A DNA stretch of 64,000 nt from Micromonospora sediminimaris (GCA_900112325.1 FOLJ01000002.1:372001-436000); one strand, 5' to 3'. Shown: positions 39,175 to 47,829, counted from the first letter of the stretch. Program-made: numbers and translations. Notes: generated by a model not told the origin, from the letters alone.

Positions 39175-39867
39175 GTGGCCCGCCTGCTGCTGATCGAGGA
39201 CGACCTGACCATCCGCGCCCCGCTGGTGCGGGCGCTGCGCGAGCGGGGACACGCCGTGGCCGCCGCCTCTACCGCGATGACCGGGCTGCGCGACGCCCTT
39301 GACGACCGCCCCGATCTGGTCGTACTCGACCTCGGGCTGCCCGACCTGGACGGCCGCGAGCTGCTGCGGATGCTGCGGGCTGTCAGCGTCGTCCCGGTCA
39401 TCGTGGCCACCGCCCGCGACGACGAGCGGGAAATCGTCCAGGTGCTCGACGCGGGGGCCGACGACTACGTGGTCAAGCCGTTCACCGCCGCCCAACTCGA
39501 CGCGCGGGTACGCGCGGTGCTACGTCGCGGACCAGGTGGACCGACGGAGGATCCAACGGTGGTGGTCGGTGGGCTGCGCATCGACCCCCGCTCCCGGCAG
39601 GTCAGCCTCGACGGCGCGCCGGTCGAGCTGACCCCGCGCGAGTTCGACCTGTTGCGGCATCTGGCCAGCCGGGTCGGTGAGGTGGTGACCAAGCGGGAGT
39701 TGCTGACCGAGGTGTGGCAGATCCCGTACGGCGGGGCGGACAAGACCGTTGACGTGCATCTGTCCTGGCTGCGCCGCAAGCTCGGCGAGAGCGCCCAGCA
39801 GCCGCGCTACCTGCACACGGTACGCGGAGTCGGGGTGCGGCTGGTCGCTCCGGAGGTCGGCGGGTGA
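39175..39867 (+). CDS. OmpR-family response regulator
   Basis: A 230-residue response regulator. The receiver domain has the acidic pocket LLLIEDD, the phosphoacceptor Asp in LVVLDLGLPDLDG, the Thr/Ser switch in VIVATARDDE and the conserved Lys in YVVKPF. The C-terminal winged helix (VELTPREFDLLRHLASRVGE through LHTVRGVGVRL) binds direct repeats. GTG at 39175 starts it and its stop overlaps the histidine kinase start by 4 bp. It likely controls the PepSY gene downstream and the divergent membrane protein. Confidence 0.95.
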   Translation: MARLLLIEDDLTIRAPLVRALRERGHAVAAASTAMTGLRDALDDRPDLVVLDLGLPDLDGRELLRMLRAVSVVPVIVATARDDEREIVQVLDAGADDYVVKPFTAAQLDARVRAVLRRGPGGPTEDPTVVVGGLRIDPRSRQVSLDGAPVELTPREFDLLRHLASRVGEVVTKRELLTEVWQIPYGGADKTVDVHLSWLRRKLGESAQQPRYLHTVRGVGVRLVAPEVGG

Positions 39868-41132
39868 GGGCGCGCCTGGCGCTGCTGGTGGCCGCGGTAA
39901 GCGTCCTCATCGTGATCGCTTTCCTGGTGCCGCTGGCGTTGCTGCTGCGTACCGCCGCCGAGGACCGGGCGACGGTACGGGCCACCGCCGACGCGCAGAG
40001 CCTCGCTCCCGTGGTGGGCGCCGCCGACGCGGAGACCGTACGGCTGACCGTCGAACAGCTCGCCGCCGAGTCGGCCCGGCCGGTCAGCGTGTTCCTGCCG
40101 GACGGCACGGTGCTCGGCTCGAACGCCACCCGCACCCCGGCGGTGGAGTTGGCCGAACGCGGGCAGAGCCTCACCGCCGAGACGGCCGACGGCCGGGAGG
40201 TGGTAATCGCGGTGCAGGGCCGCACGGACGGCACCACCGTGATCCGCACCGTGGTGCCGCGGGCGGAGATGACCGCCGGCGTGGGTCGTGCCTGGCTGGT
40301 GCTCGCCCTGCTCGGAGCGCTGCTGGTGCTGATCGCCCTGGCCGTCGCCGACCGTCTGGCCCGCACGCTGGTCCGCCCGATCAGCGAGCTCTCGGAGGTC
40401 TCGCACCGGTTGGCCAACGCCGAGCTGGACGCGCGGGTGAGCCCGTCGGGGCCGGTCGAGTTGCGCGAGGTGGGTGGCGCCCTCAACCACCTCGCCGGCC
40501 GGATTCAGGAGTTGCTGGTGCACGAGCGGGAACAGGTGGCCGATCTGTCGCACCGGCTGCGTACGCCGCTGACCGCCCTGCGGCTGGAGGCCGAGTCGCT
40601 GCGCGACCCGCAGGACGCCGCCCGGGTGATCGACGCGGTGGACGGCCTTGAGCGGGCGGTCACCGGTCTGATCCGGCAGGCCCGCTGGCGTACGCCCACC
40701 GATGGCACGGTGATCGCCGACGCCGCGACCACCGTGGCGGACCGGGTCGCCTTCTGGTCGGTGCTGGCGGAGGAGACCGGCCGCGCGGTCGATCTCGACC
40801 TGGCACCCGGCCCGGTTCCGGTCGCCGTCGCCGCCGACGAGCTGGCCGCCGCGCTGGACGCCCTGCTCGGCAACGTCTTCGCGCACACCCCGGACGGCAC
40901 CCCCTTCGCCGTCCGGCTCCGTGCCGTCGGCGACCAGGTGGTCCTGACGGTCACCGACGAAGGCCCCGGCATCACGGCCGACCTGGTACGCCGAGGGGCG
41001 AGCCAGGCCGGCTCGACCGGACTCGGGCTCGACATCGCCCGCCGGGCGGCCCAGGCCAGCGGCGGCCGACTGGCCCTGGGCGAGCGCACCGGCGGCGGCG
41101 CAGAAGTGGAACTCTGGCTCGGCCGCGCGTAA
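39864..41132 (+). CDS. Sensor histidine kinase
   Basis: A 422-residue membrane kinase. Two transmembrane helices (about residues 5-30 and 140-165) flank a small extracytoplasmic domain of about 110 residues. HAMP and HisKA follow; the phosphorylated His is in QVADLSHRLRTPLTALR and the ATPase N box LLGNVFAHTPDG and G boxes VTDEGPGI and STGLGLDIA are intact. The N box has a shortened spacing typical of actinobacterial kinases. Translation is coupled to the response regulator by a GTGA overlap. The signal sensed is unknown. Confidence 0.93.
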   Translation: MRARLALLVAAVSVLIVIAFLVPLALLLRTAAEDRATVRATADAQSLAPVVGAADAETVRLTVEQLAAESARPVSVFLPDGTVLGSNATRTPAVELAERGQSLTAETADGREVVIAVQGRTDGTTVIRTVVPRAEMTAGVGRAWLVLALLGALLVLIALAVADRLARTLVRPISELSEVSHRLANAELDARVSPSGPVELREVGGALNHLAGRIQELLVHEREQVADLSHRLRTPLTALRLEAESLRDPQDAARVIDAVDGLERAVTGLIRQARWRTPTDGTVIADAATTVADRVAFWSVLAEETGRAVDLDLAPGPVPVAVAADELAAALDALLGNVFAHTPDGTPFAVRLRAVGDQVVLTVTDEGPGITADLVRRGASQAGSTGLGLDIARRAAQASGGRLALGERTGGGAEVELWLGRA

Positions 41133-41203
41133 CCCCCGCCGCGCCCGACCTGGCCCGCCCCGCCGCGCCCGCCGACCTGGCCCCGCCCGTGAGCAGGTCC
41201 GAT

Positions 41204-41219
41204 GTTAACCGGGGCTTAG
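41204..41219 (-). promoter_or_regulatory. Candidate response-regulator binding site (copy B)
   Basis: On the minus strand this reads CTAAG-CCC-CGGTTAAC, matching copy A at 39118-39133 at every position outside the three-base spacer. It lies 70 nt before the PepSY gene start. Confidence 0.55.
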
Positions 41220-41289
41220 GGTTCGGACAGCGCGCTGCTATCGCGGCACGGCCGATCCTCGATGCAACAACCGAGGAGAGGTGTAGACG

Positions 41290-41823
41290 ATGAAGCGCAA
41301 CCCCCTGATCCTGGCGTCGGTCGGCGGCGCGGCGGCGGTGCTCGCGGCGGCCGGGGTGTTCCTCGGCGTCGCGGCGGCGGACGACAATCCGGCACGGCAG
41401 ACGACCCTGACCGCCGCGACCGGCGCCCCGACGACCGCGGCTGTTCCCGCCGACCCCACCGGCCCCGCGACCGCCGACCCGAGCGGCACCACCACTGCCG
41501 ACCCGAGCAGCGCCGCATCCACCGTTCCGGTGCAGACCCAGTCGGCGACGGAGGGTGATGCGGTAAGCCGGGAGCGGGCCGGTGAGATCGCTCTGGCGCA
41601 GGCCGGTGGTGGACAGATCACCGAGACCGACCGGGACGAGGAGAACGGCCGGGCCGTCTGGGAGGTCGAAATCGTCAACGGCGGCACCGAGCACGAGATC
41701 GACGTCGACCGGCAGTCCGGTGAGGTCGTCAAGGCCGAGCAGGAGCCGGTGGACGACGACCGGGACGACGATGACGACCAGGACGACGATGACGACGACG
41801 ATGACGACCGGGACGACGACTGA
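41290..41823 (+). CDS. Secreted or membrane-anchored PepSY-domain protein with an Asp-rich tail
   Basis: A 177-residue protein. MKRNPLILASVGGAAAVLAA is a signal or anchor helix (cleavage plausible after GVAAA). A low-complexity Thr/Ala/Pro region (about residues 35-80) is followed by one PepSY domain (SRERAGEIALAQAGGGQITE, VWEVEIVNGGTEHEIDVDRQ, GEVVKAEQEP). The tail of about 25 residues is almost pure aspartate with a few Arg and Gln, encoded by tandem GACGAC/GATGAC units at about 41754-41820. Such tails bind Ca2+ or other cations. PepSY proteins accompanying OmpR-type systems are common in actinobacteria. It is probably controlled by the two-component system just upstream. Confidence 0.85.
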   Translation: MKRNPLILASVGGAAAVLAAAGVFLGVAAADDNPARQTTLTAATGAPTTAAVPADPTGPATADPSGTTTADPSSAASTVPVQTQSATEGDAVSRERAGEIALAQAGGGQITETDRDEENGRAVWEVEIVNGGTEHEIDVDRQSGEVVKAEQEPVDDDRDDDDDQDDDDDDDDDRDDD

Positions 41824-41854
41824 CCCGGTCGGCGGGCCGTAGCCGGCTCGATCA

Positions 41855-41888
41855 GCGCCCCGGAGCGGCACCCGCCGCTCCGGGGCGC
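41855..41888. terminator. Bidirectional terminator
   Basis: A perfect 14-bp stem GCGCCCCGGAGCGG (41855-41868 with 41875-41888) and a 6-nt loop between the convergent PepSY and sulfotransferase genes. Confidence 0.8.
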
Positions 41889-41894
41889 CGGCGT

Positions 41895-42785
41895 TCACGC
41901 CTCGGCACGGTGGAGCCAGGCCAGCAGGTCCGGCGGCGCCAGGGCGGCGACCCGGGAGCGGTAGTGGGCGCGCGCCGCTGCGTCCAGCAGTTCGTCGCCC
42001 TGACCGGACCGACCGCTGCGGAAGAAGGCGCTGCGTTCCTTCAGCACGCCGGCGGCGTCGGGCGCGAGCCGGTCGGCGCGGTCCCGCATCCGGTCGAAGG
42101 TGGCCGCTTCCACCAGGTCCGGTCCGGGCGGTTCGAGGTCCAGGCGTTCGGCCAGGTGTCGCATCTGCCCGGTCAGGTCGGCCCGAAGGTCGTCGTAGTG
42201 GACGAGGTGCACGTTCGGCTGGTGCCGGCGGGCCCAGGCGTCGCGTAGATGCCACATGAAACCCGGCAGTGAATCCAGTTCGGCGCGTGGATCCGGATTC
42301 GCGTCGATCCAGCGTACGAGCGCCTGCTCGACCGACGGACGAGGGCTCTCCGGCTCCGGTGTCGCGGGCTGGCCGGTCAGCTCGGCGAGCCGGGCGCGAT
42401 TCAGATTGGCACTCTGGTGGTGCAGCGAGACCGCCGCGTCGAGCGGATGGCGGGCCACCACCACGTAGTGCACCCGGGGATCAATCGGTACCCCGTCGAG
42501 CGGAGTGTGGGTCTTGATGAAGCGGCGGTGCCGCTGGGCGGCCAGCCGCGCGTACACCCGCTCCTGCGGCTCGACCAGCCAGTCGAGCCAGGGTGACAGC
42601 TCGGTCAGCGGTGCCGGCAGTTCCGGCGTACGCAACACCAGCAGAGCGCAGATCATCTGCATCCAGGTCGTCCCGCTCTTGGAGCGGGTGCTGATCACGA
42701 TGTCCCCGGGACGGAAGGGGAAGTCCTCCCAGCGGGCGCTGTCCTCGTCGGCGGACCGGTACCGGGTCGGTGCGTCAGACACCAC
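41895..42785 (-). CDS. Sulfotransferase family protein
   Basis: A 296-residue PAPS-dependent sulfotransferase of the cytosolic type. The 5'-phosphosulfate loop is STRSKSGTTWMQ (about residues 32-43), the catalytic His/Lys area is FIKTHTPLDGVP, and the 3'-phosphate motif is YVVVARHPLDAAVSLHHQ. The C-terminal KERSAFFRSGRSGQG is the usual GxxGxxK-like region. It would transfer sulfate to a hydroxyl group of an unknown small molecule or lipid. Two GTG codons are adjacent at the start. Confidence 0.88.
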   Translation of the reverse strand: MVSDAPTRYRSADEDSARWEDFPFRPGDIVISTRSKSGTTWMQMICALLVLRTPELPAPLTELSPWLDWLVEPQERVYARLAAQRHRRFIKTHTPLDGVPIDPRVHYVVVARHPLDAAVSLHHQSANLNRARLAELTGQPATPEPESPRPSVEQALVRWIDANPDPRAELDSLPGFMWHLRDAWARRHQPNVHLVHYDDLRADLTGQMRHLAERLDLEPPGPDLVEAATFDRMRDRADRLAPDAAGVLKERSAFFRSGRSGQGDELLDAAARAHYRSRVAALAPPDLLAWLHRAEA

Positions 42786-42873
42786 GCGAGGATAGTCAGG
42801 CAGTTGACACCTGTCCGGCGATTTCCCGCTGCTCCGCTCTGGGTGGTGGGTAATCGTCTGGCTACATTGAATT

Positions 42874-43881
42874 ATGATGCCCGCCCCCGGAGGACGGGCG
42901 GAGGAGCCGGTCTACCGTCCTGTCCTCACCGCACGGCGCGGGGAGCTGGAGGCGCTCGGCCACCTCGACGACGCCCTCGCCCCGATGCTCAGCCCGATCC
43001 TGCAACTGTCCGAAGTCGACAAAACTGTCATCGGCCCGCTGACCCGACTGCCCCCCGGGCTGCTTCCCGCCGTCGACATCGGTGTCCTACCCGACACCAC
43101 GGCATCCGCGTTGGCCTGCCGGGGCGTACCGCTGGTGCCGGTGATCGGCCTGACGGACGGTGAGCGGCGGTTGGCGGCGCTCGGTGCCACGGCTCGCGCG
43201 CAGACCCAACGGGGCGTGGTACGCCTGCGGCTACGCCAGGATCGGGCCGGCCCCGACGCCACCACCACGGCCGTGGAGCGGATCGGCAGACACGCACGGC
43301 TGGCCCCTGAGCAGTGTGATCTGGTGCTCGACTGTGGTGACGTGTGCTGCCCGGCCGACGTTCGGCTGGCCGAGCCCCGGGTCCGGCGGATGCTGGACTG
43401 GACCCGCCGGCACGCCTGGCGTTCGGTGAGCGTGGTGGCCGGCGGCATGCCGCCGGCCCTGTCCCGCCTGCCCATCGACGAGCCGGTCCGGGTGGATCGC
43501 TGGGACTGGCTGCTCTGGCAGCGACTGGCCGACCTGGGTGTCACCTTCGGCGACTACGGCGTGGCCTCGGCCGCTGCCCAGCCGGCCGTCGACCGGCACC
43601 TCACGGTCCCCTACACCGGCGACGGCGCCTGGTTGATCCACCGCTGGTCGCGCCGCCGCGGGCAGGGCGACCAGCGGATCGCCGACCTGTGTCGCACGCT
43701 GGTGTCGGGCCCGCACTGGCCGGCCACGGGCGCGAGCTTCTCCTGGGGCGATCAGGAGATCGCGCGCCGAGCGAGGCGGGGTGCCGGGGCCGGCTCGGCT
43801 ACCAACTGGATGGCGTGGAGCACCTCACACCATCTGGCCCACGTACTGAACGCGCTGGCCCGAGCTACTCCTTCTCGGTGA
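42874..43881 (+). CDS. Beta family protein (T4 gene-beta-like, PF14350 type)
   Basis: A 335-residue protein. The start EPVYRPVLTARRGELEALGHL and the later DWLLWQRLADLGVTFGDYGV block resemble the beta protein family first named in phage T4, found in phages and in bacterial mobile or defence loci. A TIM-barrel-like alternation of hydrophobic strands is visible. Catalytic function is unknown. The DNA-end of the gene overlaps the convergent HesB-like gene by 17 bp. Neighbours are ordinary chromosomal genes, so there is no defence-island context here. The call is moderate. Confidence 0.6.
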   Translation: MMPAPGGRAEEPVYRPVLTARRGELEALGHLDDALAPMLSPILQLSEVDKTVIGPLTRLPPGLLPAVDIGVLPDTTASALACRGVPLVPVIGLTDGERRLAALGATARAQTQRGVVRLRLRQDRAGPDATTTAVERIGRHARLAPEQCDLVLDCGDVCCPADVRLAEPRVRRMLDWTRRHAWRSVSVVAGGMPPALSRLPIDEPVRVDRWDWLLWQRLADLGVTFGDYGVASAAAQPAVDRHLTVPYTGDGAWLIHRWSRRRGQGDQRIADLCRTLVSGPHWPATGASFSWGDQEIARRARRGAGAGSATNWMAWSTSHHLAHVLNALARATPSR

Positions 43882-44146
43882 ACCCGAACTGCACGACACC
43901 CTCGTCGTCGACGGTCGCGTCGACCGAGGCATCACCGAGCAGGTCGGCCGCATCGGAATCGAGGAAGATCCGGGCGCCCTGGTTGTCGACCACGTGGTCG
44001 CCCTCGATCGGCGCGGGCACCAACTCGACGGTGAGCGAGCCGGCGGTGGTGTCCGCGGCGATGCGTACGCCGCCGCCCTCGGAGACGTCCTGCTGCGCGG
44101 CAAGATCACGGATCACCAGGACGGCATTGTCGGTCATCGTGAGCAT
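43865..44146 (-). CDS. HesB/IscA-like protein without cysteines
   Basis: A 93-residue protein with the A-type carrier (HesB/ErpA) fold outline: AVLVIRDLAAQQ, GGVRIAADTTAGSLTVELVP, GARIFLDSDAADLLGDASVD and a short C-terminus. It has no cysteine anywhere, so it cannot hold an iron-sulfur cluster in the usual way. A related group of cysteine-free HesB-like proteins occurs in actinobacteria, and the role is unknown. ATG at 44146 has GAGGAG 7 nt upstream. Its 3' end overlaps the convergent beta-family gene by 17 bp. Confidence 0.75.
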   Translation of the reverse strand: MLTMTDNAVLVIRDLAAQQDVSEGGGVRIAADTTAGSLTVELVPAPIEGDHVVDNQGARIFLDSDAADLLGDASVDATVDDEGVVQFGFTEKE

Positions 44147-44339
44147 GGTGGGACTCCTCGTGGGTTTCTGGGCTCCCAGGCGGTGCCACCCACCGCCACA
44201 TCGGGGCAGCTCAAGGCCCCTCCAGGCCCCAACGTTGCCCGCTGTCGAGGCGTCCGTCAAATAGAGCGATGTCAGCGCGACACAAGGCATGACGGCCGGT
44301 TGTACGGGTATTCGAGTGGGTTACGGCTCCTTACGCCGC

Positions 44340-44657
44340 TCAGGCCGGAGGCCGGGGCGGCAGCGGGGCAGCGGGATCACCGCGCTCGATCAACGCGGCG
44401 ATGTCGGCGTCGTGCAGACCGCGTAGCGCGAGCACCCGGGTGCCCCACCGATGCAGTCGGCATGGGTGCGGGCTGGCGTCGTTGCGGCAGACCGTGCCGC
44501 CCGACCAGCGTCGTGGCGCGTGCACCACGACAGCCCGCACGGCGAACTGGGCATCCTCGGCGGTCACGTACGGCGGCAGCGGGATCTCCCGCAACCCCAC
44601 CCCGGACCGCTCACCGGTGGGCGGAGCGGGACGGACGGTACTGCTGCTGCTGTTCAT
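44340..44657 (-). CDS. CRND/PCRLHRWG-motif protein, copy 1
   Basis: A 105-residue cytoplasmic protein of a family I cannot name. After a polar N-terminus come AEDAQFAVRAVVVHAPRRW, CRNDASPHPCRLHRWG and LHDADIAALIERGDP. About 35 of 64 core positions match the gene at 52362-52895, so the two are paralogs. Two Cys and two His (C-x9-C, plus VVHA and LHRW) could bind a metal. ATG at 44657 is 8 nt after GGAGG. Function unknown. Confidence 0.65.
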   Translation of the reverse strand: MNSSSSTVRPAPPTGERSGVGLREIPLPPYVTAEDAQFAVRAVVVHAPRRWSGGTVCRNDASPHPCRLHRWGTRVLALRGLHDADIAALIERGDPAAPLPPRPPA

Positions 44658-44748
44658 CGGCCTGGCCTCCACACAGGACGGTCGAACACGGACAGCAGGA
44701 CGTTACGACCCGGTGGACCCGGGGTGACGGACAAACTGTCCCGTGGGC

Positions 44749-45096
44749 TCAGCCGGTCGCCGTCTGCGCCCGCAGCGCCGCCGCGGTCCGGCCGGGGTCA
44801 TAGCCCGGTCCCACCCCGTCGAAGATGATCGCCGAGGCGTCGATGTGACGGGTACGCAGCGGCAGGATCTCCTGGTAGGCCGGCGAGTCGTACCAGGCGT
44901 GAGCCTGCTGCCGGTCGGGAAACTCGAGGATGACCACGCTGCCCGGCCACTCACCCTCGCGTACGTCCACCTCCGGACCGTGCACCACGAACCGGCCGCC
45001 GTACGGCTCCAGCGTGGCCTGGATCCGCTCCAGGTAGGTCAGAATATCCTCGTTGACCTGCGGGTTCCGCAGGTGCGCCAACGCGAAAGCGGGCAT
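44749..45096 (-). CDS. DUF1330 family protein
   Basis: A 115-residue ferredoxin-like (dimeric alpha+beta barrel) protein: MPAFALAHLRNPQVNEDIL, GGRFVVHG and VVILEFPDRQQAHAWYDSPAYQEI. These blocks are typical of DUF1330. No metal or redox cofactor motif is present, and members of this fold often act as monooxygenases or stress proteins. The function is unknown. A strong GGGGAGG site precedes the start. It ends with a short basic tail. Confidence 0.85.
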   Translation of the reverse strand: MPAFALAHLRNPQVNEDILTYLERIQATLEPYGGRFVVHGPEVDVREGEWPGSVVILEFPDRQQAHAWYDSPAYQEILPLRTRHIDASAIIFDGVGPGYDPGRTAAALRAQTATG

Positions 45097-45198
45097 TGCT
45101 CGTCCTCCCCGGGTCGTCTCCGTCGTGTGGGACGGTCGCCGACCAGGCTACTGCCGAAGCGGGCCACCGGCCGGGCAACGACCGGCCGGCGGCCCCGC

Positions 45199-45735
45199 TC
45201 AGCCGAGCGCCGCGGTGAGCCGGGCGATCTGTGCTGCCTCCGTGAGCGTGCTGCCCTGACCCCGGACGTAGCGCCCGGTGCAGAAGAGCGTCACCCGGTA
45301 ACCGCCCACAAGCGTGGCCACGCTGGAGCCGTCGCAGTTCGGGCCGCCGGCGAGCCGCATCGTCACCAACTCCCTAGCCTCGACCGCGGCATCGGTGAGG
45401 TTGCTGCCGAAGCTGTCGGTGTAGCGGCCCGGGCAGTAGATCGACACGCTGCGCCCACCGACCAACGAGCCCACAGTCGACCCGCTGCACCGCTCGCCGT
45501 AGGTGAGGTAGAGCTGGTACAGGCGCAGCGCCTCCAGGTTGGCCTCGGTGAGCGTGGTGCCGAAACCGTCGAAGTGCCCCGCAGCACCACAGTAGATCTT
45601 CACCCGATGACCCCCGACGAGCGCCTGGGTCGACGCGGTGGAACAGCTGGCGGCCATCGCCGGTCCCGCCGGAACCACAAGCGCGACAAGGGTCAGCGCG
45701 GTCGCGACGAGCGCGGCCTGGATGGTACGGAACAT
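45199..45735 (-). CDS. Secreted protein made of three internal repeats
   Basis: A 178-residue exported protein. MFRTIQAALVATALTLVALV is a clear signal peptide (cleaved near AMAA-SCS). The mature part is three repeats of about 45 residues with the pattern LVGG-x-V-x-IYC ... FGTTLTEA, centred near residues 40, 90 and 145 (ALVGGHRVKIYC, SLVGGRSVSIYC, TLVGGYRVTLFC). Each repeat has one Cys in VxIYC and another before it, fitting disulfides. I do not recognise the family. It looks like a small all-beta secreted binding module. Confidence 0.7.
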   Translation of the reverse strand: MFRTIQAALVATALTLVALVVPAGPAMAASCSTASTQALVGGHRVKIYCGAAGHFDGFGTTLTEANLEALRLYQLYLTYGERCSGSTVGSLVGGRSVSIYCPGRYTDSFGSNLTDAAVEARELVTMRLAGGPNCDGSSVATLVGGYRVTLFCTGRYVRGQGSTLTEAAQIARLTAALG

Positions 45736-45881
45736 CGGACATCATCCTCCGTCAGTCGGGGACAGGGGTATGGACGGCCAGTGCGCACCTGGCCGTACGA
45801 ACCATTAGAGACGCCGGCCACGGGGAGACGGAGCCTGATTCACATAGAAGACAGAGAATTCATGTCTTCGCCATGACGGCT

Positions 45882-46478
45882 TCAGCCCCGGATATCGAAG
45901 CCCAGCGCCCGGGCCAGGGTCGCCGCCTGCATCACGTCGATGACCGTCCCGGCCCGGTGCACCGTGGCCGGATCCAGCCCGGCCAGATCACTGCCGCGCA
46001 GGTCCGCACCGGAGAGCCGGGCGCCGCGCCACTGCACGTCGGACAGGTCGCACCCGGTCAGCGACGCGCCCGTCAGGTCGGCCCCGGACAGGTCGGTCTC
46101 CCGCATCCGCACGCCGGTGAAGCGCGCGCCGCGCAGGTCGCCACCGGCGAGGGTGAGGAACGACCAGTCACCTCCGGTCACCGTCAACGGCCGCAGATCA
46201 CAGCGGTCGAAGGTGCTGCCCAGCAGCTTGCAGCCGGTGAACTCCGCCTCGAAGAGGTTGCACCGGACGAAGGCGCACCGGGTGAAGGCCGAGTCGGCGT
46301 GCCGGGAGACGTTGAACGCCACGTCGCCGAAGGTGCAGCCCTCGAAGACCGCGCCCTGACTGGTCGCCTCGGTGAGATCCACCCGGTGGAAGGTGCAGTT
46401 GACGAAGTGCCGGTCGGCCAGGTCCTCGGCGTACCAGTCCTCGTCGTGGAAGGTGACGTCCTCAGTCGGCTCCGGCAT
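45882..46478 (-). CDS. Pentapeptide-repeat protein
   Basis: A 198-residue protein of the pentapeptide-repeat family, whose A(D/N)LXX repeats form a right-handed square helix. Repeats are seen from about residue 25 to 175 (NCTFHRVDLTEAT, NLFEAEFTGCKLLGSTF, DLSGADLTGASLTGCDLSDV, LSGADLRGSDL). Cytoplasmic. Related proteins (Qnr, MfpA) mimic DNA and protect gyrase, but most members have unknown roles. It is divergent from the serine hydrolase at 46557, 78 nt away. Confidence 0.9.
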   Translation of the reverse strand: MPEPTEDVTFHDEDWYAEDLADRHFVNCTFHRVDLTEATSQGAVFEGCTFGDVAFNVSRHADSAFTRCAFVRCNLFEAEFTGCKLLGSTFDRCDLRPLTVTGGDWSFLTLAGGDLRGARFTGVRMRETDLSGADLTGASLTGCDLSDVQWRGARLSGADLRGSDLAGLDPATVHRAGTVIDVMQAATLARALGFDIRG

Positions 46479-46556
46479 GTCCCGCAGGCTAACCAGTGAC
46501 CCCGACAACATGCCTTCCCGCCGCGCGTACCGGCCGGTAGGTTCGCTGAGGTGAGC

Positions 46557-47783
46557 ATGGCACCCAGCATCGAGCCGGAGCAGGTCGGATTCGACCCGAC
46601 GCGGCTGGCCCGGATCGACGAACACTTCGCCGGCTACGTCGACGCCGGCCGGCTCGCCGGCTGGCAGGCGGTGGTCACCCGGCGCGGCGAGATCGCGCAC
46701 AGTTCGACGTACGGGCTGCGGGACCGCGAGGCGGGCACGCCGGTGCAGCCGGACACCCTCTGGCGGATCTACTCGATGACCAAGCCGATCACCTCGGTCG
46801 CGGCGATGATGCTGTGGGAGGAGGGCCGCTTCGAGCTGACCGACGAGATCGGGCGCTGGCTGCCCGAGTTCGCCGACATGCGGGTCTACTCGAAGGGTTC
46901 GACGCTCAAGCCGTACACCGTGCCGGCGATCGAGCCGATCCGGATCTGGCACCTGCTCACCCACACCGCCGGGTTGACCTACGGCTTCATGCAGACGTCG
47001 GTGGTCGACGGGTTGTACCGGGCCGCCGGCTACGACCTCTACCCACCGGCCGAGGTCGACCTGGCCGACGCCTGCCGGGTCTTCGGTGAGCTGCCGCTGC
47101 TGTTCCAGCCCGGTACCGCCTGGGGCTACTCGGTCGCCACCGACGTGCTCGGCCGGCTGATCGAGGTGGTCTCCGGGCAGAGCCTGGACACCTTCCTGAC
47201 CGAACGGATCCTGCGTCCGCTGGGCATGGGCGACACCCGTTGGCACGTCGACGGCGCCGACGCCGAGCGGCTGGCCGCCCTGTACGTGCCGGATCCGGCG
47301 TCCGGTCGCGCGGTGCGGCACGACGCGCTGGGCGCGCTGGCGTACGAGAAGCCGGTGCTGCTCTCCGGCGGCGGTGGGCTGATCTCGTCGGCCGCCGACT
47401 ACCACCGCTTCACCCAACTGCTGCTGCGCGGCGGCGAACTGGACGGCACGCGTCTGCTCGGTCCCCGCACGGTGCGCTTCATGGCTCGCAACCACCTGCC
47501 CGGCGGGCAGGACCTGGGCACGCTGTCCACCGGCGGGTTCGCCGAGACCAACCTGGACGGCATCGGGTTCGGCCTCGGCTTCGCGGTCGTCGACGACCCG
47601 GTGCCGAGCCGGGTGCCGAGCAGCGTTGGCGAGTACTACTGGGGCGGCGTGGCCAGCACCGCGTTCTGGGTCGACCCGGTCGAGGAGATCACCGCCATGT
47701 TCTTCACCCAGCTGATGCCGTCGAGCACCTGGCCCATCCGGCCGCAGCTACGCCAACTGGTCTACTCGGCACTTGTCGACTGA
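46557..47783 (+). CDS. Serine hydrolase (beta-lactamase/esterase class C family)
   Basis: A 408-residue cytoplasmic esterase of the class C beta-lactamase/PBP fold. The catalytic Ser-Lys motif is YSMTKP, the second motif is WGYSVATDV in the tyrosine position, and HTAGLTYGF is typical of family VIII esterases. No signal peptide. Substrate is probably a short ester or peptide rather than a beta-lactam. ATG at 46557 was chosen because GAGG lies 5 nt upstream; GTG at 46551 has no ribosome site. Confidence 0.87.
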   Translation: MAPSIEPEQVGFDPTRLARIDEHFAGYVDAGRLAGWQAVVTRRGEIAHSSTYGLRDREAGTPVQPDTLWRIYSMTKPITSVAAMMLWEEGRFELTDEIGRWLPEFADMRVYSKGSTLKPYTVPAIEPIRIWHLLTHTAGLTYGFMQTSVVDGLYRAAGYDLYPPAEVDLADACRVFGELPLLFQPGTAWGYSVATDVLGRLIEVVSGQSLDTFLTERILRPLGMGDTRWHVDGADAERLAALYVPDPASGRAVRHDALGALAYEKPVLLSGGGGLISSAADYHRFTQLLLRGGELDGTRLLGPRTVRFMARNHLPGGQDLGTLSTGGFAETNLDGIGFGLGFAVVDDPVPSRVPSSVGEYYWGGVASTAFWVDPVEEITAMFFTQLMPSSTWPIRPQLRQLVYSALVD

Positions 47784-47829
47784 GCCGTTCCGCCGACACC
47801 CACCCGACCGAATCCCTAGCCTGGGAGGC

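Noticed and set aside
42874..43881. Defence-island interpretation of the beta-family gene
   Set aside because: Neighbours are ordinary metabolic and unknown genes; no toxin, nuclease, methylase or phage gene flanks it.
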